This document shows positions 44,541-52,686 of a stretch of DNA of 64,000 bases, piece by piece. Numbering within the stretch: the stretch's first letter is position 1; every line of letters starts with the position of its first letter. The position numbers were made by a program, and so were the translations under genes. Under the pieces are notes generated by a model. The model searched no databases, was not told the origin of the DNA, and saw only the letters and a list, made by a program, of their open reading frames with translations. The stretch spans positions 78,166-142,165 of the forward strand of contig NZ_WIAO01000013.1 in the NCBI RefSeq assembly GCF_009451885.1, read 5' to 3'. This DNA comes from Glycomyces albidus. Its GTDB lineage: Bacteria > Actinomycetota > Actinomycetes > Mycobacteriales > Micromonosporaceae.

Positions 44541-45032
44541 GGAGTTCGCCTCCCTTCTTGCAAGGCTTGCTGTTCTCGAATGCGTTGCTGTTTTCCGCTT
44601 GCTTGTTCGATTGCTGTGACTCAATTGTGACTGTGGGTGGTCAGTGGTGGCAACACCTAGAAGAGTGAATGATGGTGAGAAAGTTTCATCGCGGACCGCG
44701 GAAGCGCCTGGGCCGCAATCGCAACCGCCGATGACGTCGACCGTCGCCGCGGCAGGCGAAGCGGACCCGGCGGCCGAGAAGCGAGCTCGATGCGTCCTCG
44801 TCGTCGCTGCCAGAAGACCCGGGCCAGGATGGCGCGAAAGGCCGAAGCGGAAGCTGGATGCGATCCGGTCGTCGCCGCCAAGGCCCGGCCCTGACGGCGC
44901 GAAAGGCCGAAACGGAAGCCCCGCCAATGCGACCTCATGTTGCAGCGTCGCGCACCAGGACCGGCCCCGACGCGAACGGCCCCGACGCGAACGGCCCCGA
45001 CGCGGAAGCCCCGGGACCGTGGATGCGCTTGC
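44541..45032. other. 492-bp intergenic region with degenerate tandem repeats
   Basis: No gene seen. The part next to the HNH start is AT-richer (44560-44660) and probably holds its promoter. The rest, 44789-45007, is made of related repeat units described separately. Confidence 0.55.
44789..45007. repeat. degenerate tandem repeat of about 65 bp plus 15-bp triplet
   Basis: Two units starting GATGCG at 44789 and 44857 share GGCGCGAAAGGCCGAA-CGGAAGC at 44831-44854 and 44896-44919 (one mismatch in 24). A third, decayed unit is followed by three 15-bp copies of GGCCCCGACGCGAAC at 44963, 44978 and 44993 (the last varies at its end). Confidence 0.7.
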
Positions 45033-45458
45033 TCAGACGACCTTCGGGATCGAGCCCGTGTTCGTCAGGGCCTCGTTCAGGAGCGGGCCGACCTGCATCG
45101 TGAACTGGCCGAGCTCGTAACCGAGCTGCTCGCGGTCGCACTGGGAGACCGCCAGGAGCGTCAGGCAGATCTGCGGGCCGACCGGGGCCGCGAGGAGGAC
45201 GCCCTCGGCCATCTCGACGATGACCTGCTGGGCGGGGCCGTGGTCCATGGACCGGCCGGCGCCCTCGCCGATCGACAGGAGGCCGGATCCGATGCCCGCG
45301 AGCTGGTCCGCGCGCTCCTTGGGGAGTCCGGCGGACACCGCCAGCGGCAGTCCGTCGACGCTCACCAGAACCGCGTGCGAGAGCCCCGGCGTGCGCGCCA
45401 CGAGCGATCCGAGCAGCATGCTCAGGGAGCGCTCGTAGACGCCGAGATTGGCGCTCAT
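45033..45458 (-). CDS. orphan Roadblock/LC7 protein
   Basis: 141 aa Roadblock/LC7 fold, paralogous to CvnB: both share HAV-VS-DGL-LA-S, LP, RADQL and a following GL-S. Here these read LSHAVLVSVDGLPLAVSAGLPKE, RADQLAGIGSGLLSIGEG and REQLGYELGQFTMQVGP. The ATG overlaps the stop of the upstream gene by 4 bp (ATGA), so the two are co-translated. No DUF742 or GTPase gene follows, unlike in conservons. It may bind the tail of its upstream partner or join the conservon CvnC-CvnD encoded 3 kb away; both are inference. Confidence 0.9.
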   Translation of the reverse strand: MSANLGVYERSLSMLLGSLVARTPGLSHAVLVSVDGLPLAVSAGLPKERADQLAGIGSGLLSIGEGAGRSMDHGPAQQVIVEMAEGVLLAAPVGPQICLTLLAVSQCDREQLGYELGQFTMQVGPLLNEALTNTGSIPKVV

Positions 45459-46990
45459 CGGGCCGCCATCCTCTCCGTCCTGGCGGGGCTCCCCGGGCGC
45501 CCGCCGCGGGCGCGGCCCCAGCCCCGGAAGTAGCCGGCGGTGTTCTGCGCCAGCAGCTCGGGGTCGCGGTCGATCGGCTCGTCGAAGCGCGGGTTCTCGT
45601 CGGGGACGACCGCGCCGGGTACGAGGTTCGCCTGCGGCTTGCGCCGCGGCAGGCCCGCCGCCGTGGTCGGCTCCTCGGTCGCCGGCGTCTCGGTGGCCGT
45701 GCGCGCGGTGCGCCAGCCGTCGTCGCCGGGGAGGTTCCACGACTCCGCTTCGGGCTCTTCGGTCTCGGGCCGCTTGAACCAGGCGCTCTTGGCCTGGCCG
45801 AAGATCAGGAGGCCGTCGTCGTCGGCGGCGAGGCTCGCCACGTCGACGATGTTGACGTCCTCGCGGGGCTGCCACGGGTGGCGGCGCGGCTCGTCGGCGC
45901 GGGGGAGCTCGGCCGGCTCGGCGCGGCGGCGCCGGATCGACCGGGTCTGCCCGCCGCTCTCGGCGTCGACCGGCTGCTGCATCGACGGCGACGAGAACGA
46001 GTCGGGGATGACCTGGGTCGCCTCGAGGTCCGGCAGGACCGAGTGGAGCTGCGAGGCCGGGTCCAGGGCCCGCAGGCTCTGGCGGTCCGGCAGGTCCCCG
46101 GGGAGGCGCACGGTGCGGTGCGTGTCGGAGTCGTGCCCACGGCCGCGGCGGCGCACGGCGGCGCGGTCCTCGGGCGGCAGCGGCGGCGGGGTGGCGTGCG
46201 TGGCCGGCTCGGGCTTGGGGCGCTTGGCCTGGAGCAGGCCGATGAGTCCTTCGAGCGACCGGTCCCAGGCCGAGACGGCGTCGGCGGTCGCGGAGACGGA
46301 GGGCGCGACGGACGGGTCGTCGCCGCCGCCGATCTCCCGGATCGCCTCGGTGAGCGCGCCGGCCATCGCGGCGACCTGGCCGGGGTCGGCGACGGTGGCG
46401 AGGTCGGCGGCGAGCTCCTCGGTCGAGATGGACTGGAGCGCCCCGGGCTGGGGGAGCCGGGTGAGGATCGCGACGGCGTTGGCCTCGCTCGGGTCGTCCC
46501 AGGCGGCCAGCGCGGCGGGGAAGACCGCGCGCAGGAGGCACGTGAGCGCCTCTGCCGCGTCGTGGCGGGCCCTGGCGGCCGCGGCCACCGTGTCCAGGAT
46601 CGGGCGCAGAGCGGCCACCTCAGGGCGTGCGGCGACCGGCTGCCCGGCGACCTCCCCGGTGGCGAGGCCGCGGGCGATCGCGATGGCGTCGTCGAGGGCG
46701 TCCTTGGAGCGGGCGGCGGGGCTGTCGGCGCGGACGACGAGCTGTCCGGCGGCGGCGGCGAACTCGACGAGGTTGACGACGTCGCCTGAGTAGGAGATCG
46801 AGACGGACTGGCCGGGGGCCGATCGCGCGAGGAGCCCGTTGAAGCGGACCCAGCCGCGGGGGTCGTCGCCGAACGTGTCGGTCGCGATGAGGCTGCCGCC
46901 CGCGGCAACGAGGGCGACGGCGCACGCGGTGTCGCCGTGCCCGGCGCCGGACACCTGATGGTCGGTGGTGATGCCGCAGAACACTTGCAC
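45455..46990 (-). CDS. protein with CvnA-like tail but no kinase domain
   Basis: 511 aa, no full-length family recognised. The N-terminal 90 residues look like an alpha/beta domain (ACAVALVAAGGSLIATDTFG, then SVSISYSGDVVNLVEFAAAA and GQLVVRAD). Residues 110-265 are Ala-rich helices. The C-terminal half is disordered and parallels the tail of CvnA: SAWFK near 400 (CvnA 880), a W followed by DDGWRTART, LPRRKPQANLVPGAV at 446-460 (CvnA LPKRRPMERLVPGAV), and a terminal YFRGWGRARGG against YHRGVQRGRG. There is no membrane helix, NIT, HAMP or HATPase domain. The GTG at 46990 follows GAGGAG by 9 nt. It is the first gene of a pair with the Roadblock gene. A soluble input module for a conservon-like switch is inferred. 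Confidence 0.8.
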   Translation of the reverse strand: MQVFCGITTDHQVSGAGHGDTACAVALVAAGGSLIATDTFGDDPRGWVRFNGLLARSAPGQSVSISYSGDVVNLVEFAAAAGQLVVRADSPAARSKDALDDAIAIARGLATGEVAGQPVAARPEVAALRPILDTVAAAARARHDAAEALTCLLRAVFPAALAAWDDPSEANAVAILTRLPQPGALQSISTEELAADLATVADPGQVAAMAGALTEAIREIGGGDDPSVAPSVSATADAVSAWDRSLEGLIGLLQAKRPKPEPATHATPPPLPPEDRAAVRRRGRGHDSDTHRTVRLPGDLPDRQSLRALDPASQLHSVLPDLEATQVIPDSFSSPSMQQPVDAESGGQTRSIRRRRAEPAELPRADEPRRHPWQPREDVNIVDVASLAADDDGLLIFGQAKSAWFKRPETEEPEAESWNLPGDDGWRTARTATETPATEEPTTAAGLPRRKPQANLVPGAVVPDENPRFDEPIDRDPELLAQNTAGYFRGWGRARGGRPGSPARTERMAAR

Positions 46991-47301
46991 CCGCGGAGCT
47001 CCTCTCGTAGGGCGCGCAGCCGGCGCTGTCCCCTGTCGCCGGGGCTGGAGCCCGGCCCGTTTTTACCAGTCCGTTATCAGTTTTCCGCAGAATACTCGGT
47101 TCTGCAAGCGGACGGTCAGTGCGGGTTCGCCCACGGACGGAAGGTCATAGCACACAAAACCGCCAATTCGCAGACCGCCCTGACCAGGCCGTTCCCTTGT
47201 GGAATAACGCCGCGCGGTTGCCGCGGATCACAAGGGGCGGCACCGGAATTCGGACTCGGCGGCCCATCGGGCATGGGCTGTTCGGGGGATGGCGGCGCGC
47301 G
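46991..47301. other. 311-bp AT-richer intergenic region
   Basis: Between the CvnA-tail gene start and the stop of the next minus-strand gene. The stretch 47060-47110 is AT-rich on the promoter side of the CvnA-tail gene. No gene, terminator or clear repeat is seen. Confidence 0.45.
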
Positions 47302-48141
47302 CTATCCGCGCCATTCGACATGGTCGTTGATCTTCGCGATGACACCGCGCCATGCGATGGCCGCCTGCTGCGCGTCGTTGCGCCGCAGCCGCCGCTTCGC
47401 GAACTTGCCCTTGATGCCGCCTTCGACGACGACGCGGAACGCCTCGTCGAGGTCGTCGAGCGGCGACCCGGGCGCGAGGGCGGCGACGATCGAGTCGTTC
47501 TTGAGCGCGTACCCGAGGTCGCGGCCGACTTCGGCGGCCTTGATGAGGAGTTCGGGCTCCCACGCCTCGTGGCCGCCGCGGAGGTTCGCGACGACGAGGT
47601 CGAGTTCGTAGATGTCGGCTTCGTCACAGACGATGTCGGCTTCGGTGACGCGCTCCTGGAGGTCGGCGTACTCGTCGATCACGGCGAGGTCGTGGTCGTC
47701 GTTCTCCATGACGTACGCGACGAGCGCGGCCTGATCGCGGAAGACCAGCAGCTTCCCCTTGCGGGTCAAGAAGACCGGGACCTCTTCGGGCTCGGCGTCG
47801 AGGGCGTCCACGTCCTCGTCGTCCTCGGCTTCGGGCTCCTCGTCCTCGAAGTCGGCCGCGTCGGGCTCGGGGGCGTCCTCGTCCTCGGCGTTGTCGGCGA
47901 TGTCGGGGCGCTCGTCGACGTCGTCGGCCTCGACGAGCTCGTCGAGTTCGCCGGCGTCGTCGTCCTCGGGCTCGTCCCGGTCCGCCTTGGCGGCGCCCGG
48001 CAGGGTGTCCGACATCCGGTAGGCGCGCAGGGTGTACCCCGAGTCCTTGCCCAGGTGGAGCTCCACCGGGTCGACCCCGGTCTCGTTCCAGAGCTTCTCG
48101 GTCTCGGCACCGCGCTCCGGCGCGTCAGATTCGGCCGCCAT
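47302..48141 (-). CDS. acidic conserved protein annotated as primosomal protein in actinobacteria
   Basis: 279 aa. The N-terminal 110 residues are dominated by Asp and Glu after GKDSGYTLRAYRMSDTLP. The folded part begins VPVFLTRKGKLLVFRDQ and includes ELDLVVANLRGGHEAWEPELLIKAAEVGRDLGYAL, SPLDDLDEAFRVV and KFAKRRLRRNDAQQAAIAWR. This matches, from memory, a conserved Streptomyces family of about 270 aa usually named primosomal protein; I know of no experiment behind that name. The ATG at 48141 has GGGAGG 7 nt upstream. It is transcribed after the deoC-ALDH genes but with a 140-nt gap that contains a hairpin. Confidence 0.75.
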   Translation of the reverse strand: MAAESDAPERGAETEKLWNETGVDPVELHLGKDSGYTLRAYRMSDTLPGAAKADRDEPEDDDAGELDELVEADDVDERPDIADNAEDEDAPEPDAADFEDEEPEAEDDEDVDALDAEPEEVPVFLTRKGKLLVFRDQAALVAYVMENDDHDLAVIDEYADLQERVTEADIVCDEADIYELDLVVANLRGGHEAWEPELLIKAAEVGRDLGYALKNDSIVAALAPGSPLDDLDEAFRVVVEGGIKGKFAKRRLRRNDAQQAAIAWRGVIAKINDHVEWRG

Positions 48142-48242
48142 GTCGCGTCCCTCCCGTAAGTCGGTCCAGCTGGGGAACAGCCTACGACGCAGGTGCGCGC
48201 CGCATCGCATCCGGTGTGCGCTTTCTTTGTGGATAGCGCGAA

Positions 48243-48272
48243 AGGCCCTTTCGCCGGAGGCGAAAAGGCCCT
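48243..48272 (-). terminator. imperfect hairpin after the aldehyde dehydrogenase genes
   Basis: GGCCCTTTCGCC and GGCGAAAAGGCC pair with a one-base bulge, 12 nt past the stop of the second ALDH gene, with pyrimidine-rich sequence following on the minus strand. Confidence 0.5.
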
Positions 48273-48284
48273 TCGGATCGGACG

Positions 48285-49166
48285 TCAGTACGCGCCGCCC
48301 GCGCCCGCGGCCATGCCGGCCGGGTGCCACACGGTCTTGTACTCGGTCCACTGCCGCAGCAGGTCGAGCGCGCCGCCGTCCCTGCCGGGGCGGCGGACCA
48401 CCTTGAGCGTCTCGGCCGCGGCGGCCTCGAGTTCGGCCGCGAGGCCGGCGTCGGCGACGCCGCCGAGGTCGAGCCCGTTCACGTCCGCGTGGGACGCCAG
48501 GTGCGGCGCGACTTCGGACACCTTGCCGCTCAACAGATTCACGACCCCGCCGGGCAGGTCCGAGGTCGCGAGGACCTCGCCGAGGCTCAGCGCCGGCAGC
48601 GGCTTCGCCTCGCTCGCTAGCACGACGGCGGTGTTCCCGGTCGCGATCGCGGGCGCGAACGCCTCGATCAGCCCCAGGAGCGGGTCGTCCTGCGGCGCGA
48701 CGACGGCGACGACGCCGAGCGGCTCGGGCGTCGTGTGGTTGAAGTAGGGCCCGCCGACGGGGTTCGCCCCGCCGAGGACCGACGTGTACTTGTCGGTCCA
48801 GCCCGCGTAGTGGACGAGCCGGTCGATCGCCTGCTCGACGGTGCCGAGCGCCTCGCGGGGGTCGGCGCCGGTCGCGTCGGCGAGCTCCTCGGCGAACTGG
48901 CCGGCGCGGCCCTCGAGCATCTCGGCGGCCCGGTACAGGATCTGCCCGCGCAGGTACGCGGTCTGGCCGGCCCACGGCCGCTGGGCCTTGCGGGCGGCGG
49001 CCACGGCGTCGCGGGCGTCCTTGCGGCTGGCGAGCGCGGCGTTCGCCAGCTCGGTACCGTCGGGGCTGCTCACCGGGTAGCTCCTTCCGGACTCCGAGCG
49101 GGGGAACTTCCCGCCGACGTACAGCTTGTAGGTCTTCTTGACGCGCAAGCGCTCGTGCTCAGACAT
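48285..49166 (-). CDS. aldehyde dehydrogenase-like protein lacking the catalytic domain
   Basis: 293 aa, against about 480 for a full ALDH. The NAD-binding half is present (KLYVGGKFPRSESGR, KAQRPWAGQTAYLRGQ and EPLGVVAVVAPQDDPLLGL). The GSTxxG loop and ELGGK are degraded, and the protein ends soon after, so the catalytic Cys-containing domain is missing altogether. It cannot be an aldehyde oxidoreductase on its own. It may be a structural or regulatory partner of the full-length ALDH encoded just upstream, whose stop its start overlaps by 8 bp. The ending WHPAGMAAGAGGAY is clean and codon use is normal, so this looks like a maintained short form and not recent decay. Confidence 0.85.
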   Translation of the reverse strand: MSEHERLRVKKTYKLYVGGKFPRSESGRSYPVSSPDGTELANAALASRKDARDAVAAARKAQRPWAGQTAYLRGQILYRAAEMLEGRAGQFAEELADATGADPREALGTVEQAIDRLVHYAGWTDKYTSVLGGANPVGGPYFNHTTPEPLGVVAVVAPQDDPLLGLIEAFAPAIATGNTAVVLASEAKPLPALSLGEVLATSDLPGGVVNLLSGKVSEVAPHLASHADVNGLDLGGVADAGLAAELEAAAAETLKVVRRPGRDGGALDLLRQWTEYKTVWHPAGMAAGAGGAY

Positions 49167-50583
49167 CGAGGTAAGCCTCCAGGCCCTGGCGGCCGCCTTC
49201 GCGGCCGTAACCGGACTCCTTCAGGCCGCCGAACGGGCTGGCGGCGTCGAACTGGTTGAACGTGTTGGCCCACACGACGCCCGCGCGCAGCCGCTCGGCG
49301 GCCCACAGGATCTTCGACCCCTTCTCGGTCCACACCCCGGCCGAGAGGCCGTACGGGGTGTTGTTGGCCTTGGCGATCGCCTCGTCGGGCGTGCGGAACG
49401 TGAGGACGCTGAGCACCGGCCCGAAGATCTCCTCCTGCGCGATCCGCATCGACTGCTGGACGCCGGTGAACACGGTGGGGCGGAACCAGAACCCGCGCTC
49501 GGGCAGGTCGCAGGCGGGCTGCCACACGTCGGCGCCCTCGCCTTCGCCGGTCTCGGTGAGCGCCCGGATCCGCGAGAGCTGCTCGGCGGAGTTGATGGCG
49601 CCGATGTCGGTGTTCTTGTCGAGCGGGTCGCCGACGCGGAGCGTCTCGACGCGGGCCTTGAGCCGCTCGAGCACCTCGTCGGCGACCGACTCCTGCACGA
49701 GGAGCCGCGACCCGGCGCAGCAGACGTGCCCCTGGTTGAAGAAGATGCCGTTGACGACGCCCTCGACGGCCTGGTCGATCGGCGCGTCGTCGAACACGAT
49801 GTTGGCGGCCTTGCCGCCGAGTTCGAGCGTGACCTTCTTCTTCGACCCGGCGACGGCCTTCGCGATCGCGCGGCCGACGGCGGTCGACCCGGTGAACGCG
49901 ACCTTGTCGACGGCGCTGTCCACGAGCGCGGACCCGGTCGCCCCGGCGCCGGGGAGGATGTTGACCACGCCCGCGGGCAGGCCGGCCTCCTGGCACAGCT
50001 CGGCGAACATGAGCGCGGTGAGCGGGGTGGTCTCGGCGGGCTTGAGCACCACCGTGTTCCCGCAAGCGAGCGCGGGTGCGATCTTCCACGCGAGCATGAG
50101 CAGCGGGAAGTTCCACGGGATGACCTGGCCGACGACGCCGAGCGGCTTCGGGTCGGCGCCCAGGCCCGCGTAGGAGAGCTTGTCGGCCCAGCCGGCGTGG
50201 TAGAAGAAGTGCTGCGCCGCGGTCGGCACGTCGAAGTCGCGGGTCTCCTTGATGGGCTTGCCGTTGTCCATGGACTCGGCGACGGCGAACTCGCGGGCCT
50301 TCTCCTGGAGGAGCCGGGCGATGCGGAACAGGTACTTGCCGCGTTCGGCGCCGCTCATGGGGCCCCACACGGTCTCGTGCGCGCGGCGGGCGGCGGCGAC
50401 GGCCTTGGCGACGTCCGCTTCGCCGGCCTCGGCGACGGTGAACAGCGCCTCCTCGGTGGAGGGGTTCACGGACTTGAACACGGCGCCGTCCTCGGCGTCG
50501 ACGAACTCGCCGCCGATGAACAGGCCGTAGTGCTCCTTGATGTCGGGGCGCACCGACTCGGGCGCGGGGGCGTACTCGAACAT
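49159..50583 (-). CDS. NAD(P)-dependent aldehyde dehydrogenase
   Basis: 474 aa, full length. It oxidises an aldehyde to the acid. The proton-relay Asn is in VIPWNFPLLM near residue 151, the cofactor loop is AFTGSTAVGRAIA near 224, the general-base Glu is in LELGGKAAN near 250, and the catalytic Cys is in NQGHVCCAGSRLL near 285. GPVLSVLTF and GGLKESGYGREGG close the fold. It begins 2 nt after the deoC stop, so acetaldehyde released by DeoC is a likely substrate and would yield acetate for Acs. The substrate is inferred from the operon. Confidence 0.93.
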   Translation of the reverse strand: MFEYAPAPESVRPDIKEHYGLFIGGEFVDAEDGAVFKSVNPSTEEALFTVAEAGEADVAKAVAAARRAHETVWGPMSGAERGKYLFRIARLLQEKAREFAVAESMDNGKPIKETRDFDVPTAAQHFFYHAGWADKLSYAGLGADPKPLGVVGQVIPWNFPLLMLAWKIAPALACGNTVVLKPAETTPLTALMFAELCQEAGLPAGVVNILPGAGATGSALVDSAVDKVAFTGSTAVGRAIAKAVAGSKKKVTLELGGKAANIVFDDAPIDQAVEGVVNGIFFNQGHVCCAGSRLLVQESVADEVLERLKARVETLRVGDPLDKNTDIGAINSAEQLSRIRALTETGEGEGADVWQPACDLPERGFWFRPTVFTGVQQSMRIAQEEIFGPVLSVLTFRTPDEAIAKANNTPYGLSAGVWTEKGSKILWAAERLRAGVVWANTFNQFDAASPFGGLKESGYGREGGRQGLEAYLDV

Positions 50584-50585
50584 GG

Positions 50586-51500
50586 CTAGTCCACCGTCAC
50601 GTAGTCGGGGCCGGAGTAGCGGCCGGTCTTGAGCTTCTGGCGCTGCATGAGCAGGTCGTTGAGGAGGCTGGACGCGCCGAAGCGGAACCACTCGTTCGAG
50701 AGCCAGTCGTCGCCGAGGGTCTCGTTCACGGCGACGAGGTACTTGATCGCGTCCTTGGTGTTGCGGATGCCGCCGGCGGGCTTGACGCCGACCTGGACGC
50801 CGGTGGCGGCGCGGAAGTCGCGCACGGCCTGCATCATGAGGAGGGTGACCGGGAGGGTGGCGTTGACGCCGACCTTGCCGGTGGAGGTCTTGATGAAGTC
50901 GGCGCCGGCGTGCATGGCGAGCCAGGACGCCTGCCGGACCGCGTCGTAGGTGGCGAGTTCGCCGGTCTCGAGGATGACCTTGAGGCGGGCGTCGCCGGAC
51001 GCGGCCTTGACGGCCTTGATCTCGTGGAAGACCCGTTCGAGGTCGCCGGCGAGGAACGCGCCGCGGTTGATGACCATGTCGATCTCGTCGGCTCCGGCGC
51101 GGACGGCGGCCTCGGTGTCGGCGAGGCGCACGTCGAGCGGGACCTGCCCGGCGGGGAAGCCGGTGGCGACGGAGGCGACCTTGACGCCGGTGCCCCGCAG
51201 GGCCTCCTTCGCGGTGGCGACCATGGAGGGGTAGACGCAGACGGCGGCCGTGGACGGGGCGTCGCCGTCGGGGCGGACCGCTTTCGCGGCGAGCGAGCGG
51301 ACCTTCCCGGGGGTGTCCGCGCCTTCGAGCGTGGTGAGGTCGATCATGCTGATGGCGAGGTCGATGGCGCGGGCCTTCGACGTCGTCTTGACCGAGCGGG
51401 TGGCGAGCCCCGCCGCGCGCGCTTCGAGGCCGACCGCGTCGACGCCGGGGAGGGCGCGGACGAGGGAGGCGGCCTCGGCGCCGCTCAGAATTGATCCCAT
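50586..51500 (-). CDS. deoC: deoxyribose-phosphate aldolase
   Basis: 304 aa class I aldolase. It splits 2-deoxyribose 5-phosphate to acetaldehyde and glyceraldehyde 3-phosphate. Active-site positions map well: Asp141 in DEIDMVIN, the Schiff-base Lys204 in DFIKTSTGK, and Lys238 in GVKPAGGIR. About 45 extra N-terminal residues precede the family core. The ATG at 51500 has TACGAT (complement of 51507-51512) 6 nt upstream and no Shine-Dalgarno sequence, which suggests leaderless transcription of the deoC-ALDH-ALDH operon. It is divergent from upp, so both nucleobase and deoxyribose salvage start from one 95-bp region. Confidence 0.96.
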   Translation of the reverse strand: MGSILSGAEAASLVRALPGVDAVGLEARAAGLATRSVKTTSKARAIDLAISMIDLTTLEGADTPGKVRSLAAKAVRPDGDAPSTAAVCVYPSMVATAKEALRGTGVKVASVATGFPAGQVPLDVRLADTEAAVRAGADEIDMVINRGAFLAGDLERVFHEIKAVKAASGDARLKVILETGELATYDAVRQASWLAMHAGADFIKTSTGKVGVNATLPVTLLMMQAVRDFRAATGVQVGVKPAGGIRNTKDAIKYLVAVNETLGDDWLSNEWFRFGASSLLNDLLMQRQKLKTGRYSGPDYVTVD

Positions 51501-51506
51501 GACCCG

Positions 51507-51512
51507 ATCGTA
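51507..51512 (-). promoter_or_regulatory. -10 element for leaderless deoC
   Basis: TACGAT on the minus strand, 6 nt before the ATG at 51500. Confidence 0.4.
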
Positions 51513-51580
51513 TCCGTATCTTGGAGACTTGCGACTCAGAGTGTGGTGACCAGCTCACATTAGCGCGGCTAGCTGGGCGT

Positions 51581-51586
51581 TAAGGT
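51581..51586 (+). promoter_or_regulatory. -10 element for leaderless upp
   Basis: TAAGGT ends 8 nt before the GTG at 51595; the same hexamer serves the Fic-fold gene at 7785-7790. Confidence 0.4.
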
Positions 51587-51594
51587 TATGAACC

Positions 51595-52227
51595 GTGGAT
51601 GTCAAGATCGTCGATCACCCGCTCGCCGCTGAACGGCTCACCGCCATGCGGGACGAGCGCTCGGACTCACCGCGGTTCCGGGCCGCCCTGCACGAGCTCA
51701 CCATGATGCTCGTCTACGAGGCCACGCGCGACGTGGCCGTCACCGAATACGAGATCAGGACCCCGGTCGCGCCGGCGAAGGGCTACCGGCTGGGGAACCC
51801 GCCGGTGCTCGTCCCGGTGCTCCGCGCCGGACTCGGCATGGCCGACGCCGCGCAGTCCATGATCCCGGACGCCTCGATGGGCTTCGTCGGCCTCGCGCGC
51901 GACGAGGAGACGCACGAGCCCTACGCCTACATGGAGTCCCTGCCCGACGACCTGGCCGGCCGCCATGTGATCGTCCTCGACCCTATGGTCGCCACCGGCG
52001 GCTCGCTCCTGCGCTGCTGCGAGATGATCGCCGCCCGCGGCTGCACCGACATCGACCTCGTGTCGGTCCTGTGCGCCCCGGACGGCCTCGAGAAGCTCGC
52101 CTCCTCGGGGATCGCCATGCGCATGACCACCGCCGCGGTCGACCCCGAGCTCAACGACAAGGCGTACATCGTCCCGGGCCTCGGCGACGCCGGCGACCGC
52201 CAGTTCGGCGCCTACCGCCGCTTCTAG
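51595..52227 (+). CDS. upp: uracil phosphoribosyltransferase
   Basis: 210 aa. It makes UMP from uracil and PRPP in pyrimidine salvage. The 5-phosphate-binding PRPP loop is VLDPMVATGGSLL near residue 125; VPVLRAGLGMADA near 75 and the uracil site IVPGLGDAGDRQFGAYRRF at the C-terminus are diagnostic. The GTG at 51595 is chosen because the family N-terminus (VDHPLAAERLTAMRD) starts here and a TAAGGT hexamer sits just upstream. A strong terminator follows 10 nt after the stop. Confidence 0.97.
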   Translation: MDVKIVDHPLAAERLTAMRDERSDSPRFRAALHELTMMLVYEATRDVAVTEYEIRTPVAPAKGYRLGNPPVLVPVLRAGLGMADAAQSMIPDASMGFVGLARDEETHEPYAYMESLPDDLAGRHVIVLDPMVATGGSLLRCCEMIAARGCTDIDLVSVLCAPDGLEKLASSGIAMRMTTAAVDPELNDKAYIVPGLGDAGDRQFGAYRRF

Positions 52228-52236
52228 CAGGAATCG

Positions 52237-52277
52237 CGCGAGGGGGCCGGCCGCATTGCGCGGCCGGCCCCCTCGCG
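52237..52277. terminator. bidirectional terminator between upp and the VapBC operon
   Basis: Perfect 17-bp arms (52237-52253, 52261-52277) with a 7-nt loop between convergent genes. Confidence 0.8.
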
Positions 52278-52278
52278 A

Positions 52279-52686
52279 TCAGTCGGCCTGCCAGGCGGTG
52301 GGAGGCCATTGCAGCCAGTTCTCCGAGTCGAAGCCGAAGAGCTCGAAGGTGCTTTCGGCCCCGGAGACGCGTGCGAGCAGCGCTTCGATCGTTTCCGATG
52401 CGGCATACCGGCGGATGTAGCGGCAAGTCATGTCCGCGAACACGAACTGCCTCGCGAGCATCCGGATGATCAGCAACTCCTGCTTCGCATAGAGGAGCGC
52501 GGTCTCGAGGTCTTCCTGGCGGAATGCGCGGCCCATACCCGCGAGAAAGCCGTCCACCCACGCTTCCTGCCAGATCTTGTCGCCCCACTCGGCAACCCGA
52601 TCAGGCACGGGCGGGAAACCATCCTGGGTCGGTACGGCCGTCTCCTGGTCTATGCGCGGTTCGACAGCGGCCACGGCCGTCTTCAC
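52279..52686 (-). CDS. third gene of the VapBC operon, Rpn C-tail-like
   Basis: 135 aa with no confident family. The middle and C-terminal part read WVDGFLAGMGRAFRQEDLE, LLIIRMLARQFVFAD, ASETIEALLARVSGAESTFELFG. This is the plan of the short helical tail found in Rpn/PD-(D/E)XK proteins and DUF4351 (repeat of G-x-x-G, then a helix with ARxF, then ETIEALL and a final L-E-F), but without any nuclease core. The GTG at 52686 overlaps the vapC stop by 4 bp (GTGA), which argues for translational coupling; the longer frame upstream lies inside vapC. Third codon positions are less GC-rich than in neighbours. A modulating role for the toxin pair is a guess from position. Confidence 0.6.
   Translation of the reverse strand: MKTAVAAVEPRIDQETAVPTQDGFPPVPDRVAEWGDKIWQEAWVDGFLAGMGRAFRQEDLETALLYAKQELLIIRMLARQFVFADMTCRYIRRYAASETIEALLARVSGAESTFELFGFDSENWLQWPPTAWQAD

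Noticed and set aside
46720..46990. IS110-type transposase N-terminus in the CvnA-tail protein
   Set aside because: The opening beta-strand pattern is vaguely like a RuvC fold, but the acidic residues and the later IS110 domain are missing, and no inverted repeats or element ends are seen.
48285..49166. Second aldehyde dehydrogenase as a recent pseudogene
   Set aside because: No frameshift or leftover catalytic domain sequence is seen downstream, and codon use is normal; treated as a short form.
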